Notes: generated from the sequence alone by a model not told the origin. Positions 39,727 through 49,019 are shown, counted from the first letter of the stretch. The stretch: DNA of 64,000 bases from Pseudomonas borbori (GCF_900115555.1 NZ_FOWX01000011.1:1-64000); one strand, 5' to 3'. Numbers and translations: made by a program.

Positions 39727-40737
39727 ATGCAAAGCAGCAGCGAGCTTTTCCCCGTCGCCTTGATCGGCGCGGAATTTCGTTTTGACTTGAGCGAGGATGT
39801 CTATCGCCTCAAGCCCGGCAACAGCCCGGATGCCACGGTCGAGCTGGCTCTGACCCGTTTGGGGGTGGCGGCTGATCGAGGCAGGCGCGGCGTGCCGGTG
39901 ATCTTGTTGCACGGCAGTTTCTCCAATCGACGCTTCTGGTATTCGCCCAAGGGACTCGGTCTGGGCCCTTACCTGGCGCGTGCCGGCTTCGATGTGTGGA
40001 TCGCCGAAATGCGCGGGCATGGGCTGTCGCCGCGTAACAAGGGGTACCGGCACAACCGCGTCAGCGACTACGTGCGCTACGATTTGCCGGCGATTGCCGA
40101 CTTCGTCCATGAACAGAACCCGCAAGCGGCCCACTGGATCGGCCATTCGCTGGGTGGTATCACCCTCGCCGGGGCGCTGGGCGGGCATTATCTCGACCAG
40201 GATCGAGTGGCGTCGGTGGCCTTGTTCGGCAGCCAGATCAGTCGCACCTACTGGCCGCTGAAAGCGCCGCCGGTGGAGTGGGGCGGCCGTTTCCTGCTCA
40301 AGCGGTTTTCCGTCTTGTCCGGCAGCCGGCTCAAGCGTGGGCCGGAAGATGAGCCGATCGGCCTGGCATTGGAGAGCTTGCGCTGGCATGGTCTGTTTGG
40401 CCGCTTTGGCGATACCGAGCGCGATTGGTGGGCGGGCCTGGCCGAGGTGCGGGTTCCTCTATTGGCGGTAGCGGCAGCGGGTGACCGGCAGGATCCGCCG
40501 TGGGCCTGCCGCAAGCTGCTCGAGCAGTTTGGCTCACCGCTCAGCGAGTTTCTTTGTGTGGGCAAGGAAAACGGCTTCGCCAGCGATTTCGGCCATGTCG
40601 AGATGCTGGTCAGCAAAGAAGCGCAACTCGAGGTATGGCCGCTGGTGGCGCGCTGGTTGGACAATACCCAGGATAACGTCGGCCAGCTGAAAAGGGCTGC
40701 GCTTGAGCGGGGGCCGGGCGTTCCTCCTGGGCAGTGA
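39727..40737 (+). CDS. Alpha/beta hydrolase
   Basis: 336 aa, cytoplasmic. Oxyanion-hole motif VILLHGSFSNRRFW (about 58-71), nucleophile elbow GHSLGG (Ser near 142), acid in AAAGDRQDPP and base His in GHVEML. In family terms an esterase/lipase-like enzyme; substrate unknown. Its place between ppsA and rraA matches PA1771 of P. aeruginosa as I remember it. The GAGCGAAGA sequence before the ATG is a weak ribosome site. The 208 bp after it contain no gene I accept. Confidence 0.82.
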   Translation: MQSSSELFPVALIGAEFRFDLSEDVYRLKPGNSPDATVELALTRLGVAADRGRRGVPVILLHGSFSNRRFWYSPKGLGLGPYLARAGFDVWIAEMRGHGLSPRNKGYRHNRVSDYVRYDLPAIADFVHEQNPQAAHWIGHSLGGITLAGALGGHYLDQDRVASVALFGSQISRTYWPLKAPPVEWGGRFLLKRFSVLSGSRLKRGPEDEPIGLALESLRWHGLFGRFGDTERDWWAGLAEVRVPLLAVAAAGDRQDPPWACRKLLEQFGSPLSEFLCVGKENGFASDFGHVEMLVSKEAQLEVWPLVARWLDNTQDNVGQLKRAALERGPGVPPGQ

Positions 40738-40945
40738 TACCGCTAATATGCTGCCGAGTGGTTCTCCGCTGGTATTCTGTGCGTGGTGTTTGTCGTTCTG
40801 CAGAGCCTCTGTCCAGACCGGGGCACCCTGGCACGAGCCCACTGTCATACATCAGGGGCCACTGCCCATGACCTATGCGCTGATCGCGCAGGCTGCGGTC
40901 CGTGAAGGCTGATTTTCAATGTCTAGTCAACAAGGAGTTTCCCCT

Positions 40946-41434
40946 ATGCATTACATCACCCCGGATTTGTGTGACGCCTACCCGGAGCTGGTACAGGTCG
41001 TAGAGCCGATGTTCAGCAATTTTGGCGGCCGCGATTCCTTCGGCGGCGAGATCGTCACCATCAAGTGCTTCGAAGACAACTCGCTGGTCAAGGAGCAGGT
41101 CGAGCAACCGGGCAAGGGCAAGGTGATGGTGGTCGACGGTGGGGCCTCCATGCGCCGCGCCCTGCTCGGCGACATGCTCGCGGAAAAAGCCGCGAAGAAT
41201 GGCTGGGAAGGGCTGGTGATCTACGGCTGCGTGCGTGATGTCGATGTCTTGGCGCAGACCGAGCTCGGCATCCAGGCGTTGGCCAGCCACCCGATGAAGA
41301 CCGACAAGCGCGGTATCGGCGATCTCAATGTAGCGGTGACCTTTGGTGGGGTGACTTTCCGCCCGGGCGAATACCTGTATGCCGACAATAACGGCATCAT
41401 CATTGCGCCTGCCGCGCTGAAAATGCCGGAATAA
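40946..41434 (+). CDS. rraA: RraA-family protein (regulator of RNase E activity A)
   Basis: 162 aa, full length for Rra[33 protein letters not shown] and [22 protein letters not shown] are typical, with [11 protein letters not shown] near 97-107. Members bind RNase E, or act as HMG/oxaloacetate aldolases; the bacterial RraA name rests on sequence. AAGGAG lies eight bases before the ATG. cmaX follows after 18 bp. Confidence 0.92.
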   Translation: MHYITPDLCDAYPELVQVVEPMFSNFGGRDSFGGEIVTIKCFEDNSLVKEQVEQPGKGKVMVVDGGASMRRALLGDMLAEKAAKNGWEGLVIYGCVRDVDVLAQTELGIQALASHPMKTDKRGIGDLNVAVTFGGVTFRPGEYLYADNNGIIIAPAALKMPE

Positions 41435-41452
41435 GCAGCGTCGGGAGTAGGG

Positions 41453-42448
41453 ATGCGCGAGCAAGACAACACGTCATGGGGTCTGGTGCATGCTTTTGTT
41501 CTGGATGGCGCGGGCGGTGCGCGCGCCATCGCTCAAGAGCAGTTGGCCGGCCTCGAGCTGGCCGAGCAGGAAAGCCTGTGGTTGCACTGGGATCGCAGTC
41601 ACCCGCAGACCCAGCATTGGCTGCGCCGCGAAAGCGGCTTGAGTGAATTCGCCTGCGATTTGCTGCTGGAGGAAAATACCCGGCCGCGCCTGCTGCCCCT
41701 GCCGGATGAGGCGCTGCTGCTGTTTCTTCGCGGGGTCAATCTCAACCCCGGCGCCGAGCCGGAGGACATGGTATCGGTGCGCATCTTCGCCGCTGCGCGG
41801 CGGGTCATTTCCTTGCGCCTGCGTCCATTGCGCGCGACCGAGAACCTGATCGCCGACCTCGCCGCCGGTCGTGGGCCGAAAACGTCGTCGGAGCTGATCC
41901 TGGTCCTCGCCGACTACCTGACCGACAAGGTCGATGCCCTGGTGGCCGAGTTGTCCGAGCGGGTCGACGAGCAGGAAGAGCGGGTCGATGCCGATGAGCA
42001 CGCCGTGCCGGATCACGCCCAGCTGCTGCAAGTGCGGCGGCGGGCTGCCGGTCTGCGCCGCTTTCTCGCCCCGCAGAGTGAAATCTACGCGCAGCTGACG
42101 CGCAAGCAGCAGCCCTGGTTCCTCGCCGACGACCCGGGCTACTGGAACGAACTGCACAACCGTCTGACCCGCTACCTGGAAGAACTGGAGCTCAGTCGCG
42201 AGCGGGTCGGTCTGCTGCTGGAGGCGGAAAACCGGCGCATGGATCAGCGCATGAACCGCATCATGTACCGCTTCGCCATCATTACCGGGGTGTTTCTGCC
42301 GATGAGCTTCCTCACCGGCCTGCTGGGTATCAATGTCGGCGGCATTCCCGGCGCCGAGAGCCCCTACGGCTTCCTGATCGCCTGCTTGATCATGCTGGTG
42401 CTTGCCTTGGGACAGTGGTGGTTGCTGCGCCGTCTGCGCTGGGCCTGA
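41453..42448 (+). CDS. cmaX: CorA/ZntB-type divalent cation transporter (CmaX)
   Basis: 331 aa. Long cytoplasmic N-domain, a coiled stretch (ELSERVDEQEERVDADE), and two C-terminal membrane helices. The loop motif GIN (LLGINVGGIPG) replaces the CorA GMN, as in ZntB-like proteins. In Pseudomonas this gene heads the cmaX-crfX-cmpX unit upstream of sigX. The transported ion is not certain (Mg or Zn). GGGAG precedes the ATG. Confidence 0.9.
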   Translation: MREQDNTSWGLVHAFVLDGAGGARAIAQEQLAGLELAEQESLWLHWDRSHPQTQHWLRRESGLSEFACDLLLEENTRPRLLPLPDEALLLFLRGVNLNPGAEPEDMVSVRIFAAARRVISLRLRPLRATENLIADLAAGRGPKTSSELILVLADYLTDKVDALVAELSERVDEQEERVDADEHAVPDHAQLLQVRRRAAGLRRFLAPQSEIYAQLTRKQQPWFLADDPGYWNELHNRLTRYLEELELSRERVGLLLEAENRRMDQRMNRIMYRFAIITGVFLPMSFLTGLLGINVGGIPGAESPYGFLIACLIMLVLALGQWWLLRRLRWA

Positions 42449-42502
42449 TGTGACTTGCCCCGGGTTGGCCTCGTCTAGCCGAGACGTCCTGTGAGGTGCG
42501 TC

Positions 42503-42766
42503 ATGCACGATCCATTTGAAGAATCCCTACGCGATATGCTCAAGTCCGGCGCGTCCGATCACGACGACGACGCTTGTCTGCACCGCGTACTGAAGACTGC
42601 CAACCGCCAGGTCGGCGCGGGCGATCTGTTCGCGCTCATGGGCCATTGGCTCGGCGCGCTGATGATCGCCCTGAATAGCGGCTCGGCCCATGTCGCGCCG
42701 GTCTCCCGTCGCGGCATCCGCACAGGTTCTCCTGACTCCTCCCGTTCTACTGATAAGGCTGACTGA
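42503..42766 (+). CDS. crfX: CrfX, small protein of the sigX locus
   Basis: 87 aa. Acidic N-terminus (HDPFEESLRDML...SDHDDDACLHRVLKTANRQVG), a short hydrophobic stretch (LFALMGHWLGALMIAL) and a basic Ser/Thr-rich tail. Named from position between cmaX and cmpX, as in P. aeruginosa and P. fluorescens; function unknown. GAGG precedes ATG 42503. It ends one base before cmpX. Confidence 0.8.
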   Translation: MHDPFEESLRDMLKSGASDHDDDACLHRVLKTANRQVGAGDLFALMGHWLGALMIALNSGSAHVAPVSRRGIRTGSPDSSRSTDKAD

Positions 42767-42767
42767 A

Positions 42768-43592
42768 ATGGAACTCGATCCCTGGACCCAAAGCCTGATA
42801 GCCGCGATGACCGCGCTCTGGACCAAAGTGGCCGGCTTCATTCCGAACCTGTTCGTGGCATTGATCCTGGTGCTGCTCGGCTTTGTCGTGGCCAAGCTGC
42901 TCGATACCTTGCTCTCCAAATTGCTCGGCAAGATCGGTCTGGATCGCCTGATGGCGGGCACCGGGCTGACCAAGTTGCTCGGCCGTGGCGGTATCCAGGT
43001 GCCGGTGTCGACCTTGATCGGCAAGATCGTCTACTGGTTTGTATTGCTGATTTTTCTGGTGTCGGCGGCCGAGTCGCTGGGCCTGGAGCGGGTTTCTGCA
43101 ACCCTCGACGTGCTCGCCCTGTATCTGCCCAAGGTCTTCGGTGCCGCGCTGGTTCTGCTGGCCGGTGTGCTGCTGGCGCAGTTGGTCAGCGGGCTGGTGC
43201 GCGGGGCGGCGGAGGGCGTCGGTCTCGATTACGCCCATGGCCTGGGGCGCATCGCCCAGGGGCTGGTGATCATCATCAGTATTTCGGTGGCCATCGGCCA
43301 GCTGGAGATCAAGACCGACCTGCTGAACAACGTCATCGCCATCGTGCTGATTTCGGTAGGCCTGGCTGCCGCACTGGCGCTGGGGTTGGGCAGTCGGGAA
43401 ATCGCCGGGCAGATTCTCGCCGGGATTTATGTGCGCGAGTTGTACCAGGTCGGGCAACAAGTCCAGGTCGGTGAGGTCGAAGGGCAGATCGAGGAAATAG
43501 GTACGGTCAAGACTACCCTGCTGACCGATGCTGGCGAGTTGGTCTCGGTGGCCAATCGCACCCTGCTCGAGCAGCGGGTAAGCAGTCGCTAA
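42768..43592 (+). CDS. cmpX: CmpX, MscS-like mechanosensitive channel family protein
   Basis: 274 aa with four or five membrane helices (about 20-45, 85-105, 120-150, 180-205, 208-230) and the MscS-related segment LGLGSREIAGQILAGIYVRELYQVGQQVQVGEVEGQIEEIG, a soluble beta domain. In Pseudomonas, loss of cmpX changes sigX and membrane stress responses. Coupled to crfX by a one-base gap. Confidence 0.9.
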   Translation: MELDPWTQSLIAAMTALWTKVAGFIPNLFVALILVLLGFVVAKLLDTLLSKLLGKIGLDRLMAGTGLTKLLGRGGIQVPVSTLIGKIVYWFVLLIFLVSAAESLGLERVSATLDVLALYLPKVFGAALVLLAGVLLAQLVSGLVRGAAEGVGLDYAHGLGRIAQGLVIIISISVAIGQLEIKTDLLNNVIAIVLISVGLAAALALGLGSREIAGQILAGIYVRELYQVGQQVQVGEVEGQIEEIGTVKTTLLTDAGELVSVANRTLLEQRVSSR

Positions 43593-43622
43593 CGCGCCAA
43601 TCCTGCTAATCTATGCCGCCAA

Positions 43623-43650
43623 GCCAACGCCTGATGCATCAGGCGTTGGC
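43623..43650. repeat. 28-bp perfect palindrome between cmpX and sigX
   Basis: GCCAACGCCTGA-TGCA-TCAGGCGTTGGC, fully symmetric, 32 bp before the sigX start codon. No T run follows. It may be a terminator-like attenuator or a protein site. Confidence 0.8.
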
Positions 43651-43682
43651 AGCCTCCGTCCCGACTGTCGGCCTGACTCGTT

Positions 43683-44273
43683 TTGAATAAAGCCCTACCG
43701 CTGTCCTTGCGCTATGACCCCCGCGAACTCTCGGATGAGGAGCTCGTGGCGCGCGCGCATGGCGAGCTTTTTCACGTCACGCGTGCCTACGAAGAGCTGA
43801 TGCGTCGTTACCAGCGCACGTTGTTCAATGTCTGTGCGCGTTATTTGGGGAGCGAGCGCGATGCCGACGATGTTTGTCAAGAGGTGATGCTCAAGGTTCT
43901 TTATGGTTTAAAAAGTTTCGAAGGTAAATCGAAGTTTAAAACCTGGCTGTACAGCATTACCTATAACGAATGTATTACCCAGTACCGCAAAGAACGGCGC
44001 AAGCGCCGTCTGATGGATGCATTGAGTCTGGATCCATTGGAAGAGGCATCTGAAGAAAAGATGCCTAAAGTCGAGGAGCGGGGTGGTCTGGACCGTTGGC
44101 TGGTGCATGTCAATCCCATCGATCGGGAAATCCTGGTGCTGCGCTTTGTCGCAGAACTGGAGTTTCAAGAGATTGCCGACATCATGCACATGGGCCTGAG
44201 CGCCACCAAGATGCGCTACAAGCGCGCGCTCGACCGCTTGCGGGAAAAATTTTCGGGCAATCTTGAAACTTAA
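43683..44273 (+). CDS. sigX: ECF sigma factor SigX
   Basis: 196 aa. Region 2 (FNVCARYLGSERDADDVCQEVMLKVL, SKFKTWLYSITYNECITQYRKERR) and region 4 (DREILVLRFVAELEFQEIADIMHMGLSATKMRYKRAL) are intact and very close to P. aeruginosa SigX. It directs envelope and fatty-acid genes and oprF. There is no anti-sigma gene adjacent; CmpX/CrfX are the usual neighbours. The start is TTG (MNKAL...), matching the P. aeruginosa N-terminus, without a clear ribosome site. Confidence 0.95.
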   Translation: MNKALPLSLRYDPRELSDEELVARAHGELFHVTRAYEELMRRYQRTLFNVCARYLGSERDADDVCQEVMLKVLYGLKSFEGKSKFKTWLYSITYNECITQYRKERRKRRLMDALSLDPLEEASEEKMPKVEERGGLDRWLVHVNPIDREILVLRFVAELEFQEIADIMHMGLSATKMRYKRALDRLREKFSGNLET

Positions 44274-44311
44274 ATATATAGAACGCTCTCTAACACCTGG
44301 AGCAGTTCTGC

Positions 44312-44347
44312 TAGAATCGCCGGCTGGTTGTCTTGTTCATTAGACAA
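44312..44347 (+). promoter_or_regulatory. Candidate oprF promoter region
   Basis: A -10-like TAGAAT (44312-44317) is followed by an inverted repeat TTGTCT-N8-AGACAA (44328-44347) in what would be the initial transcribed region. No good -35 was found at 16-18 bp, fitting a weak or ECF-assisted promoter. Confidence 0.35.
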
Positions 44348-44377
44348 TTTACTGGCCACCATGATGGGGATTTACGG

Positions 44378-45343
44378 ATGAAATTTAAAAACACTTTGGG
44401 CGTTGTCATTAGTTCTGTGCTGGCATCGGCTTCTTTTGGCGCTCTGGCTCAAGGCCAAGGCGCGGTTGAAGTAGAGGGCTTTGCCAAGAAGGAAATCTTC
44501 GACAGCGCCCGTGACTTCAAGAACAACGGTAATCTGTTCGGCGGCAGCATCGGTTACTACCTGACCGATGACGTTGAATTGCGTCTGGCCTATGACGAAG
44601 TACACAACGCTCGTGGCGAAGACGGTCGCAACATCAAAGGCTCGAACACCGCCCTCGATGCGCTGTATCACTTCAACAATGCCGGTGACGCGCTGCGTCC
44701 TTACGTCTCTGCCGGTTTCTCGGATCAGAGCATCGGTCAAACCGGTCGCAGCGGCCGTAACGGCTCCACCTTTGCCAACGTTGGCGGCGGTGCCAAGTAC
44801 TTCATCACCGAAAATCTCTATGCTCGTGCTGGCGTTGAGGCTCAGTACAACATCGATCAGGGCGACACCGAGTGGGCTCCAAGCGTCGGTGTTGGCATGA
44901 ACTTCGGTGGTGGCAGCAAGCCTGCACCGGTTGTGGCCGCAGCTCCAGAGCCGATGCCAGAGCCGGCTCCGGTTGCCGAAGAGCCAGCCCAGGTCGTGCG
45001 CGTCGAGCTGGACGTGAAATTCGACTTCGACAAGGCCCAAGTCAAAGAAGAAAGCTATGGCGATATCAAGAACCTGGCCGACTTCATGAACCAGTACCCG
45101 CAGACCAGCACCACTGTTGAAGGTCACACTGACTCCGTAGGTACTGACGCCTACAACCAGCAGCTGTCCGAGAAGCGTGCGAGCGCTGTGCGTGAAGTGC
45201 TGGTCAACCAGTACGGTGTGGAAGGTCAGCGGGTGAACGCCGCTGGTTATGGCGAAACTCAGCCGGTTGCCGACAACGCAACTGAGTCGGGCCGTGCCAT
45301 CAACCGCCGCGTTGAAGCCCAGGTAGAAGCTCAAGTCCAGTAA
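44378..45343 (+). CDS. oprF: Major outer-membrane porin OprF
   Basis: 321 aa. Signal peptide MKFKNTLGVVISSVLASASFGALA, eight-stranded barrel (about 25-185), a Pro/Ala/Glu hinge (PAPVVAAAPEPMPEPAPVAEE), and an OmpA-like peptidoglycan-binding domain (KFDFDKAQ, VEGHTDSVGTDAYNQQLSEKRA). The four linker cysteines of P. aeruginosa OprF are absent; there is no Cys in the protein. ATG 44378 follows GGGGATTTACGG. sigX lies directly upstream. Confidence 0.97.
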   Translation: MKFKNTLGVVISSVLASASFGALAQGQGAVEVEGFAKKEIFDSARDFKNNGNLFGGSIGYYLTDDVELRLAYDEVHNARGEDGRNIKGSNTALDALYHFNNAGDALRPYVSAGFSDQSIGQTGRSGRNGSTFANVGGGAKYFITENLYARAGVEAQYNIDQGDTEWAPSVGVGMNFGGGSKPAPVVAAAPEPMPEPAPVAEEPAQVVRVELDVKFDFDKAQVKEESYGDIKNLADFMNQYPQTSTTVEGHTDSVGTDAYNQQLSEKRASAVREVLVNQYGVEGQRVNAAGYGETQPVADNATESGRAINRRVEAQVEAQVQ

Positions 45344-45362
45344 CAGGCCTTAAGCTGCAAGG

Positions 45363-45388
45363 AAAAACCCGGCCTCGGCCGGGTTTTT
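45363..45388. terminator. Bidirectional terminator between oprF and cobA
   Basis: Twelve-base perfect arms (45363-45374, 45377-45388) beginning AAAAACCC and ending GGGTTTTT, with A and T runs on both sides. Confidence 0.93.
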
Positions 45389-45428
45389 CTTTGTCCAGGA
45401 AAAAGCCCAGCGCGGGCCGGGCAAGAAC

Positions 45429-46166
45429 TCAGGCAGTCGCGGCCATGGCCCGGACTTGATGTCCGCCTGCGACTTCGCCAATCACCAGGATGGCCGGGCT
45501 TTTCAGCTGGAACGCCAGGGCATCTTGTTGCATCGTCGCGAGAGAGCTGCGGCATTCACGTTGTTGCGGCAGCGAGGCGTTTTCGATCATCGCCACCGGC
45601 ATGTTGGCGGACATGCCGCCGGCCAGCAGGCTTTCGCGGATGTCCGACAGCTTGGCCACGCCCATGTATACCACCAGGGTGGTGCCACCCTGGGCCAGGG
45701 CTTGCCAGTTCAGCGTGCTGTCGTCCTGGGTATGGGCGGTGACCAGGGTCACGCCGCGGGCCACTCCGCGCAGGGTCAGGGGAATACCGCAGTTGGTGGC
45801 GCCGGCCAGGCCGGCGGTGATGCCATTGACCATCTCCACCTCGATGCCGTGCTGTTGCAGCCAGTCGACTTCTTCGCTGCCGCGGCCGAAGATGCACGGA
45901 TCGCCGCCCTTCAGGCGTACCACGCACTTGCCCTGGCGCGCATAACGCAGCATCAGGCGGTGGATAAAGGCCTGCGGGGTTGAGCGGCAACCGCCGCGCT
46001 TGCCGACCGGCACGATGCGCGCACCGGGGCAATGCTCCAGTACGGCCGGATTGACCAGGTCGTCGATCATGACGATCTCGGCCTGGCGCAGTGCCTTCAC
46101 CGCCTTGAGTGTCAGCAGGTCAGGGTCGCCCGGACCTGCGCCTACCAGCCAGACTTTTGCGCTCAT
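45429..46166 (-). CDS. cobA: Uroporphyrinogen-III C-methyltransferase
   Basis: 245 aa SUMT. VWLVGAGPGDPDLLTLKAVKAL at the N-terminus, VVRLKGGDPCIFGRGSEE, and GITAGLAGATNCGIPLTLRG. It methylates uroporphyrinogen III twice with SAM, the first step to siroheme. Last gene of the nirB-nirD-nitrate reductase-cobA unit, so it supplies siroheme to NirB. GAGGA lies seven bases before the ATG; 20 bp separate it from the reductase. Confidence 0.94.
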   Translation of the reverse strand: MSAKVWLVGAGPGDPDLLTLKAVKALRQAEIVMIDDLVNPAVLEHCPGARIVPVGKRGGCRSTPQAFIHRLMLRYARQGKCVVRLKGGDPCIFGRGSEEVDWLQQHGIEVEMVNGITAGLAGATNCGIPLTLRGVARGVTLVTAHTQDDSTLNWQALAQGGTTLVVYMGVAKLSDIRESLLAGGMSANMPVAMIENASLPQQRECRSSLATMQQDALAFQLKSPAILVIGEVAGGHQVRAMAATA

Positions 46167-46186
46167 ATCGAAATCCTCGTCTACAG

Positions 46187-48904
46187 TTAGGCGTGCGCTG
46201 CTATTGGCTGGGTGGCCAGTAGTCGTTTGATTTCCGCTACGCAGGAGCCGCAGCTGGTACCGCATTTCAGTTCCTGCTTCAGTCCGTCGAGGTCCAGACC
46301 ACGGGCGATACCGCTGCACACGGCGTCTTCGCTGACGTTGAGGCAGTTGCACAGGGTCTTGCCGACTGTCTTGCCGGCGGCAGCACCCGGCGGGGTGGAC
46401 AGTGGCGCCAGCAGCCAACGGCGCAGGTCGGCATCGGCCTGGCCTTCGCTCCAGAGACTCTTGAGCCAGTCGCGGGCGGCAGTCTCGCCGGCCAGGCGGA
46501 TGCTGACGATGCGTCCGTCCTCGATGCGCACGCGCTTGCCCACGGCACGACGTGGATCGTCGTAGGCCAGTACCGGGCCGCTTTCGACGCCGAGCAGCAG
46601 GTCGATCTGCGCCAGCAATCCGGCATCGGGAGCCACCGTGCTGGCCGCGCTGATTATCAGGGCAGGGCGCTCGCGACCGGTGAGGCTGAGGTTGGCGTAG
46701 GCGAACCCTTCGAACAGCGGGCGCAGGGCCTCGAAGCGCATCTGCACGTTGCCCTCGACCAGGGCGAACAACTGCCAGGGCAGTTCGGCTTTTGTCACCT
46801 GGACACCGGCGTGCTTGAGTTCGGGCTGCTTGGACAACGGGTCGAAGTCCGGCAGGGTCAGCACATTGGTACCCAGACCCTTGAGAAAGCGGTTGCCCCA
46901 GTGCATGGGCAAATAGGCCTGGCCGGAGCGCACGCTGTCGTCGGCCTGGACCGGAACGATCAGGCTGCCGCGGCGGCTGCGCACCTTGACCAGATCGCCG
47001 GCTTGCAGGCGCTGGCGGCGCAGTTCGTCCGGGTGCAGGCTGAGTACGGCCTCGGGAGCATGGCCGAACAGACGGGCGGCGGTGCCGGTGCGGCTCATGC
47101 CGTGCCACTGATCGCGCAGGCGGCCGGTGTTGAGGGTCAAGGGAAAGCGGGCGTCGCGCTTTTCCCTGGCCGGCCGATAGGGGTCGGCCTGGAACTGCGC
47201 GCGGCCGTTGCCGGTAGGGAAATGACCGTCGCGGTAAAGCCGTGGAGTTCCGTGGCTCGCGCCAACCGGAAACGGCCATTGCTGGGGACCTTGGTTGTCC
47301 AGAATCGCGTAGCTGAGTCCCGAGAGATCGAGGTCGCGATTAGCGGTCAGGTATTTGTATTCCTCGAACAGCGCCTGCGCACTGTCGAAGGCAAACAGGC
47401 TGGGCAGGCCGGGGCGGAGCAGTTTCTCTAGGCGACGGGCGAAATCGCTGGTGATCGCCCAATCCGGCCGCGCCTCTGCGGGCGCTGGCACGGCGCGGCG
47501 CACATGGCTGATGCGCCGCTCGGAGTTGGTCACACTGCCTTCCTTCTCGCCCCAGCTGGCGGCGGGCAGCAGCAGGTCGGCATAGTGGCAGGTTTCGGTG
47601 GTGAAGAATGCCTCCTGCACGACCACGAAAGGACAGGCGGCCAGGGCCTCATGCACCTTGTTCTGGTCGGGCAGGGACTGCGCCGGGTTGGTACAGGCGA
47701 TCCACAGCGCCTTGATCTTGCCGACGCGCACCGCTTCGAACAGTTCGATGGCGCTCAGGCCGGTGCTTGCTGGCAGGGCGTCGACGCCCCAGTACTCGGC
47801 AACCTGGGCGCGGTGGCTGGCGTTGGCGGCATCGCGATGGCCGGGTAGCAGGTTGGCCAGGCTGCCGGTTTCGCGGCCGCCCATGGCATTCGGCTGGCCG
47901 GTGAGGGAGAACGGCCCTGCGCCGGGCTTGCCGATCTGCCCGGTGGCCAGGTGCAGGTTGATCAGCGCGCTGTTCTTGGCGCTGCCGGCGCTGGACTGGT
48001 TGAGGCCCATGCACCAGAGCGAAAGGAAGCTCGGCGCGCTGCCGATCATGCGTGCGCAGCTCTGCAGGTCGTCCACGGATATGCCGCACAGCTCGCTGAC
48101 CATCGCCGGGCTGTAGTCGCGCACCAGTGTCTTGAGGGCGTCGAAGCCGTCGGTGTGCTGGTCGATGAAGCGCCGGTCAATCCAGCCTTCCCACATCAGG
48201 ATATGCAGGATGCCGTGGAACAGAGCGACATCGGTGCCCGGCAGGATCGCCAGGTGCAGGTCGGCCAGCTCGCAGGTGTCGGTCCGCCGCGGGTCGATGA
48301 CGATGACGCGCATGTCCGGCCGCTTGGCCTTGGCCTCCTCCAGGCGGCGAAACAGCACCGGGTGGGCGTAGGCCATGTTGCTGCCGGCGATCAGGACGCA
48401 GTCGCTTTGCTCGATGTCCTCGTAGTTGCACGGCGGCGCGTCGGCGCCGAGGCTGCGCTTGTAACCGACCACCGCCGAGGACATGCACAGGCGCGAGTTG
48501 CTGTCGAGGTTGTTGGTGCCGACCAGGGCGCGGGCCAGCTTGTTGAAGGCGTAGTAATCCTCGGTCAGCAATTGCCCTGAGATGTAGAAGGCCACGCTGT
48601 CCGGGCCATGCTCGCGGATGGTCTCGGCGAAGAGATTGGCCGCGTGATCCAGGGCGTTGTCCCAGTCGGTGCGGCTGCGGGCCAGGCCCTTGCCCAGGCG
48701 CAGTTCGGGGAACAGGCCGCGGGCGTCGAGGTCGCCGGTCAGGTGCAGGGTCGAGCCCTTGCTGCACAGCTTGCCGTGGTTGGCTGGGTGCTCCGGGTCG
48801 CCGCTCACGCCGAGGATGCGCTCGCCGTCGTGCTCGATCAGCACGCCGCAGCCGACGCCGCAGTAGCAGCAGGTCGAAGCGGTGATTTGAGGTTGGCTGG
48901 CCAT
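46187..48904 (-). CDS. Assimilatory nitrate reductase, catalytic subunit
   Basis: 905 aa. The N-terminal [4Fe-4S] motif CCYCGVGCGV...GKLCSKG is followed by the molybdopterin bis-MGD domains (GLNQSSAGSAKNSALINLHLATGQIGKPGAGPFSLTGQPNAMGG region) and the dinucleotide-binding C-domain (LNTGRLRDQWHGMSRTG). A BFD-like [2Fe-2S] domain closes the protein (CNCLNVSE...CGTSCGSC). Reduces nitrate to nitrite in the cytoplasm. Equivalent to PA1779, often called nasA or nasC; I leave the symbol blank. AGGAG precedes ATG 48904. Confidence 0.93.
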   Translation of the reverse strand: MASQPQITASTCCYCGVGCGVLIEHDGERILGVSGDPEHPANHGKLCSKGSTLHLTGDLDARGLFPELRLGKGLARSRTDWDNALDHAANLFAETIREHGPDSVAFYISGQLLTEDYYAFNKLARALVGTNNLDSNSRLCMSSAVVGYKRSLGADAPPCNYEDIEQSDCVLIAGSNMAYAHPVLFRRLEEAKAKRPDMRVIVIDPRRTDTCELADLHLAILPGTDVALFHGILHILMWEGWIDRRFIDQHTDGFDALKTLVRDYSPAMVSELCGISVDDLQSCARMIGSAPSFLSLWCMGLNQSSAGSAKNSALINLHLATGQIGKPGAGPFSLTGQPNAMGGRETGSLANLLPGHRDAANASHRAQVAEYWGVDALPASTGLSAIELFEAVRVGKIKALWIACTNPAQSLPDQNKVHEALAACPFVVVQEAFFTTETCHYADLLLPAASWGEKEGSVTNSERRISHVRRAVPAPAEARPDWAITSDFARRLEKLLRPGLPSLFAFDSAQALFEEYKYLTANRDLDLSGLSYAILDNQGPQQWPFPVGASHGTPRLYRDGHFPTGNGRAQFQADPYRPAREKRDARFPLTLNTGRLRDQWHGMSRTGTAARLFGHAPEAVLSLHPDELRRQRLQAGDLVKVRSRRGSLIVPVQADDSVRSGQAYLPMHWGNRFLKGLGTNVLTLPDFDPLSKQPELKHAGVQVTKAELPWQLFALVEGNVQMRFEALRPLFEGFAYANLSLTGRERPALIISAASTVAPDAGLLAQIDLLLGVESGPVLAYDDPRRAVGKRVRIEDGRIVSIRLAGETAARDWLKSLWSEGQADADLRRWLLAPLSTPPGAAAGKTVGKTLCNCLNVSEDAVCSGIARGLDLDGLKQELKCGTSCGSCVAEIKRLLATQPIAAHA

Positions 48905-48927
48905 ATTCACGGCTCCTACAGGGGTAA

Positions 48928-49013
48928 GGTGGACAGCGCTCTGCTTGTCCACCAATGCGCGGGTTTATAGGTGGAAAACGCTTCGCGGTTTTCCACGGGG
49001 TGGCCTTCCACCC
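48928..49013. repeat. Three tandem hairpins between nirD and nitrate reductase
   Basis: GGTGGACA/TGTCCACC (48928-48935, 48946-48953), GTGGAAAAC/GTTTTCCAC (48971-48979, 48988-48996) and GGGTGG/CCACCC (48998-49003, 49008-49013). The type is common in Pseudomonas intergenic DNA. It lies inside the operon and may set the relative level of the downstream reductase. Confidence 0.65.
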
Positions 49014-49019
49014 TACGGC

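Noticed and set aside
40869..40913. 14-codon frame (MTYALIAQAAVREG) upstream of rraA as a leader peptide
   Set aside because: No ribosome site worth naming, no run of regulatory codons, and no terminator/antiterminator pair before rraA.
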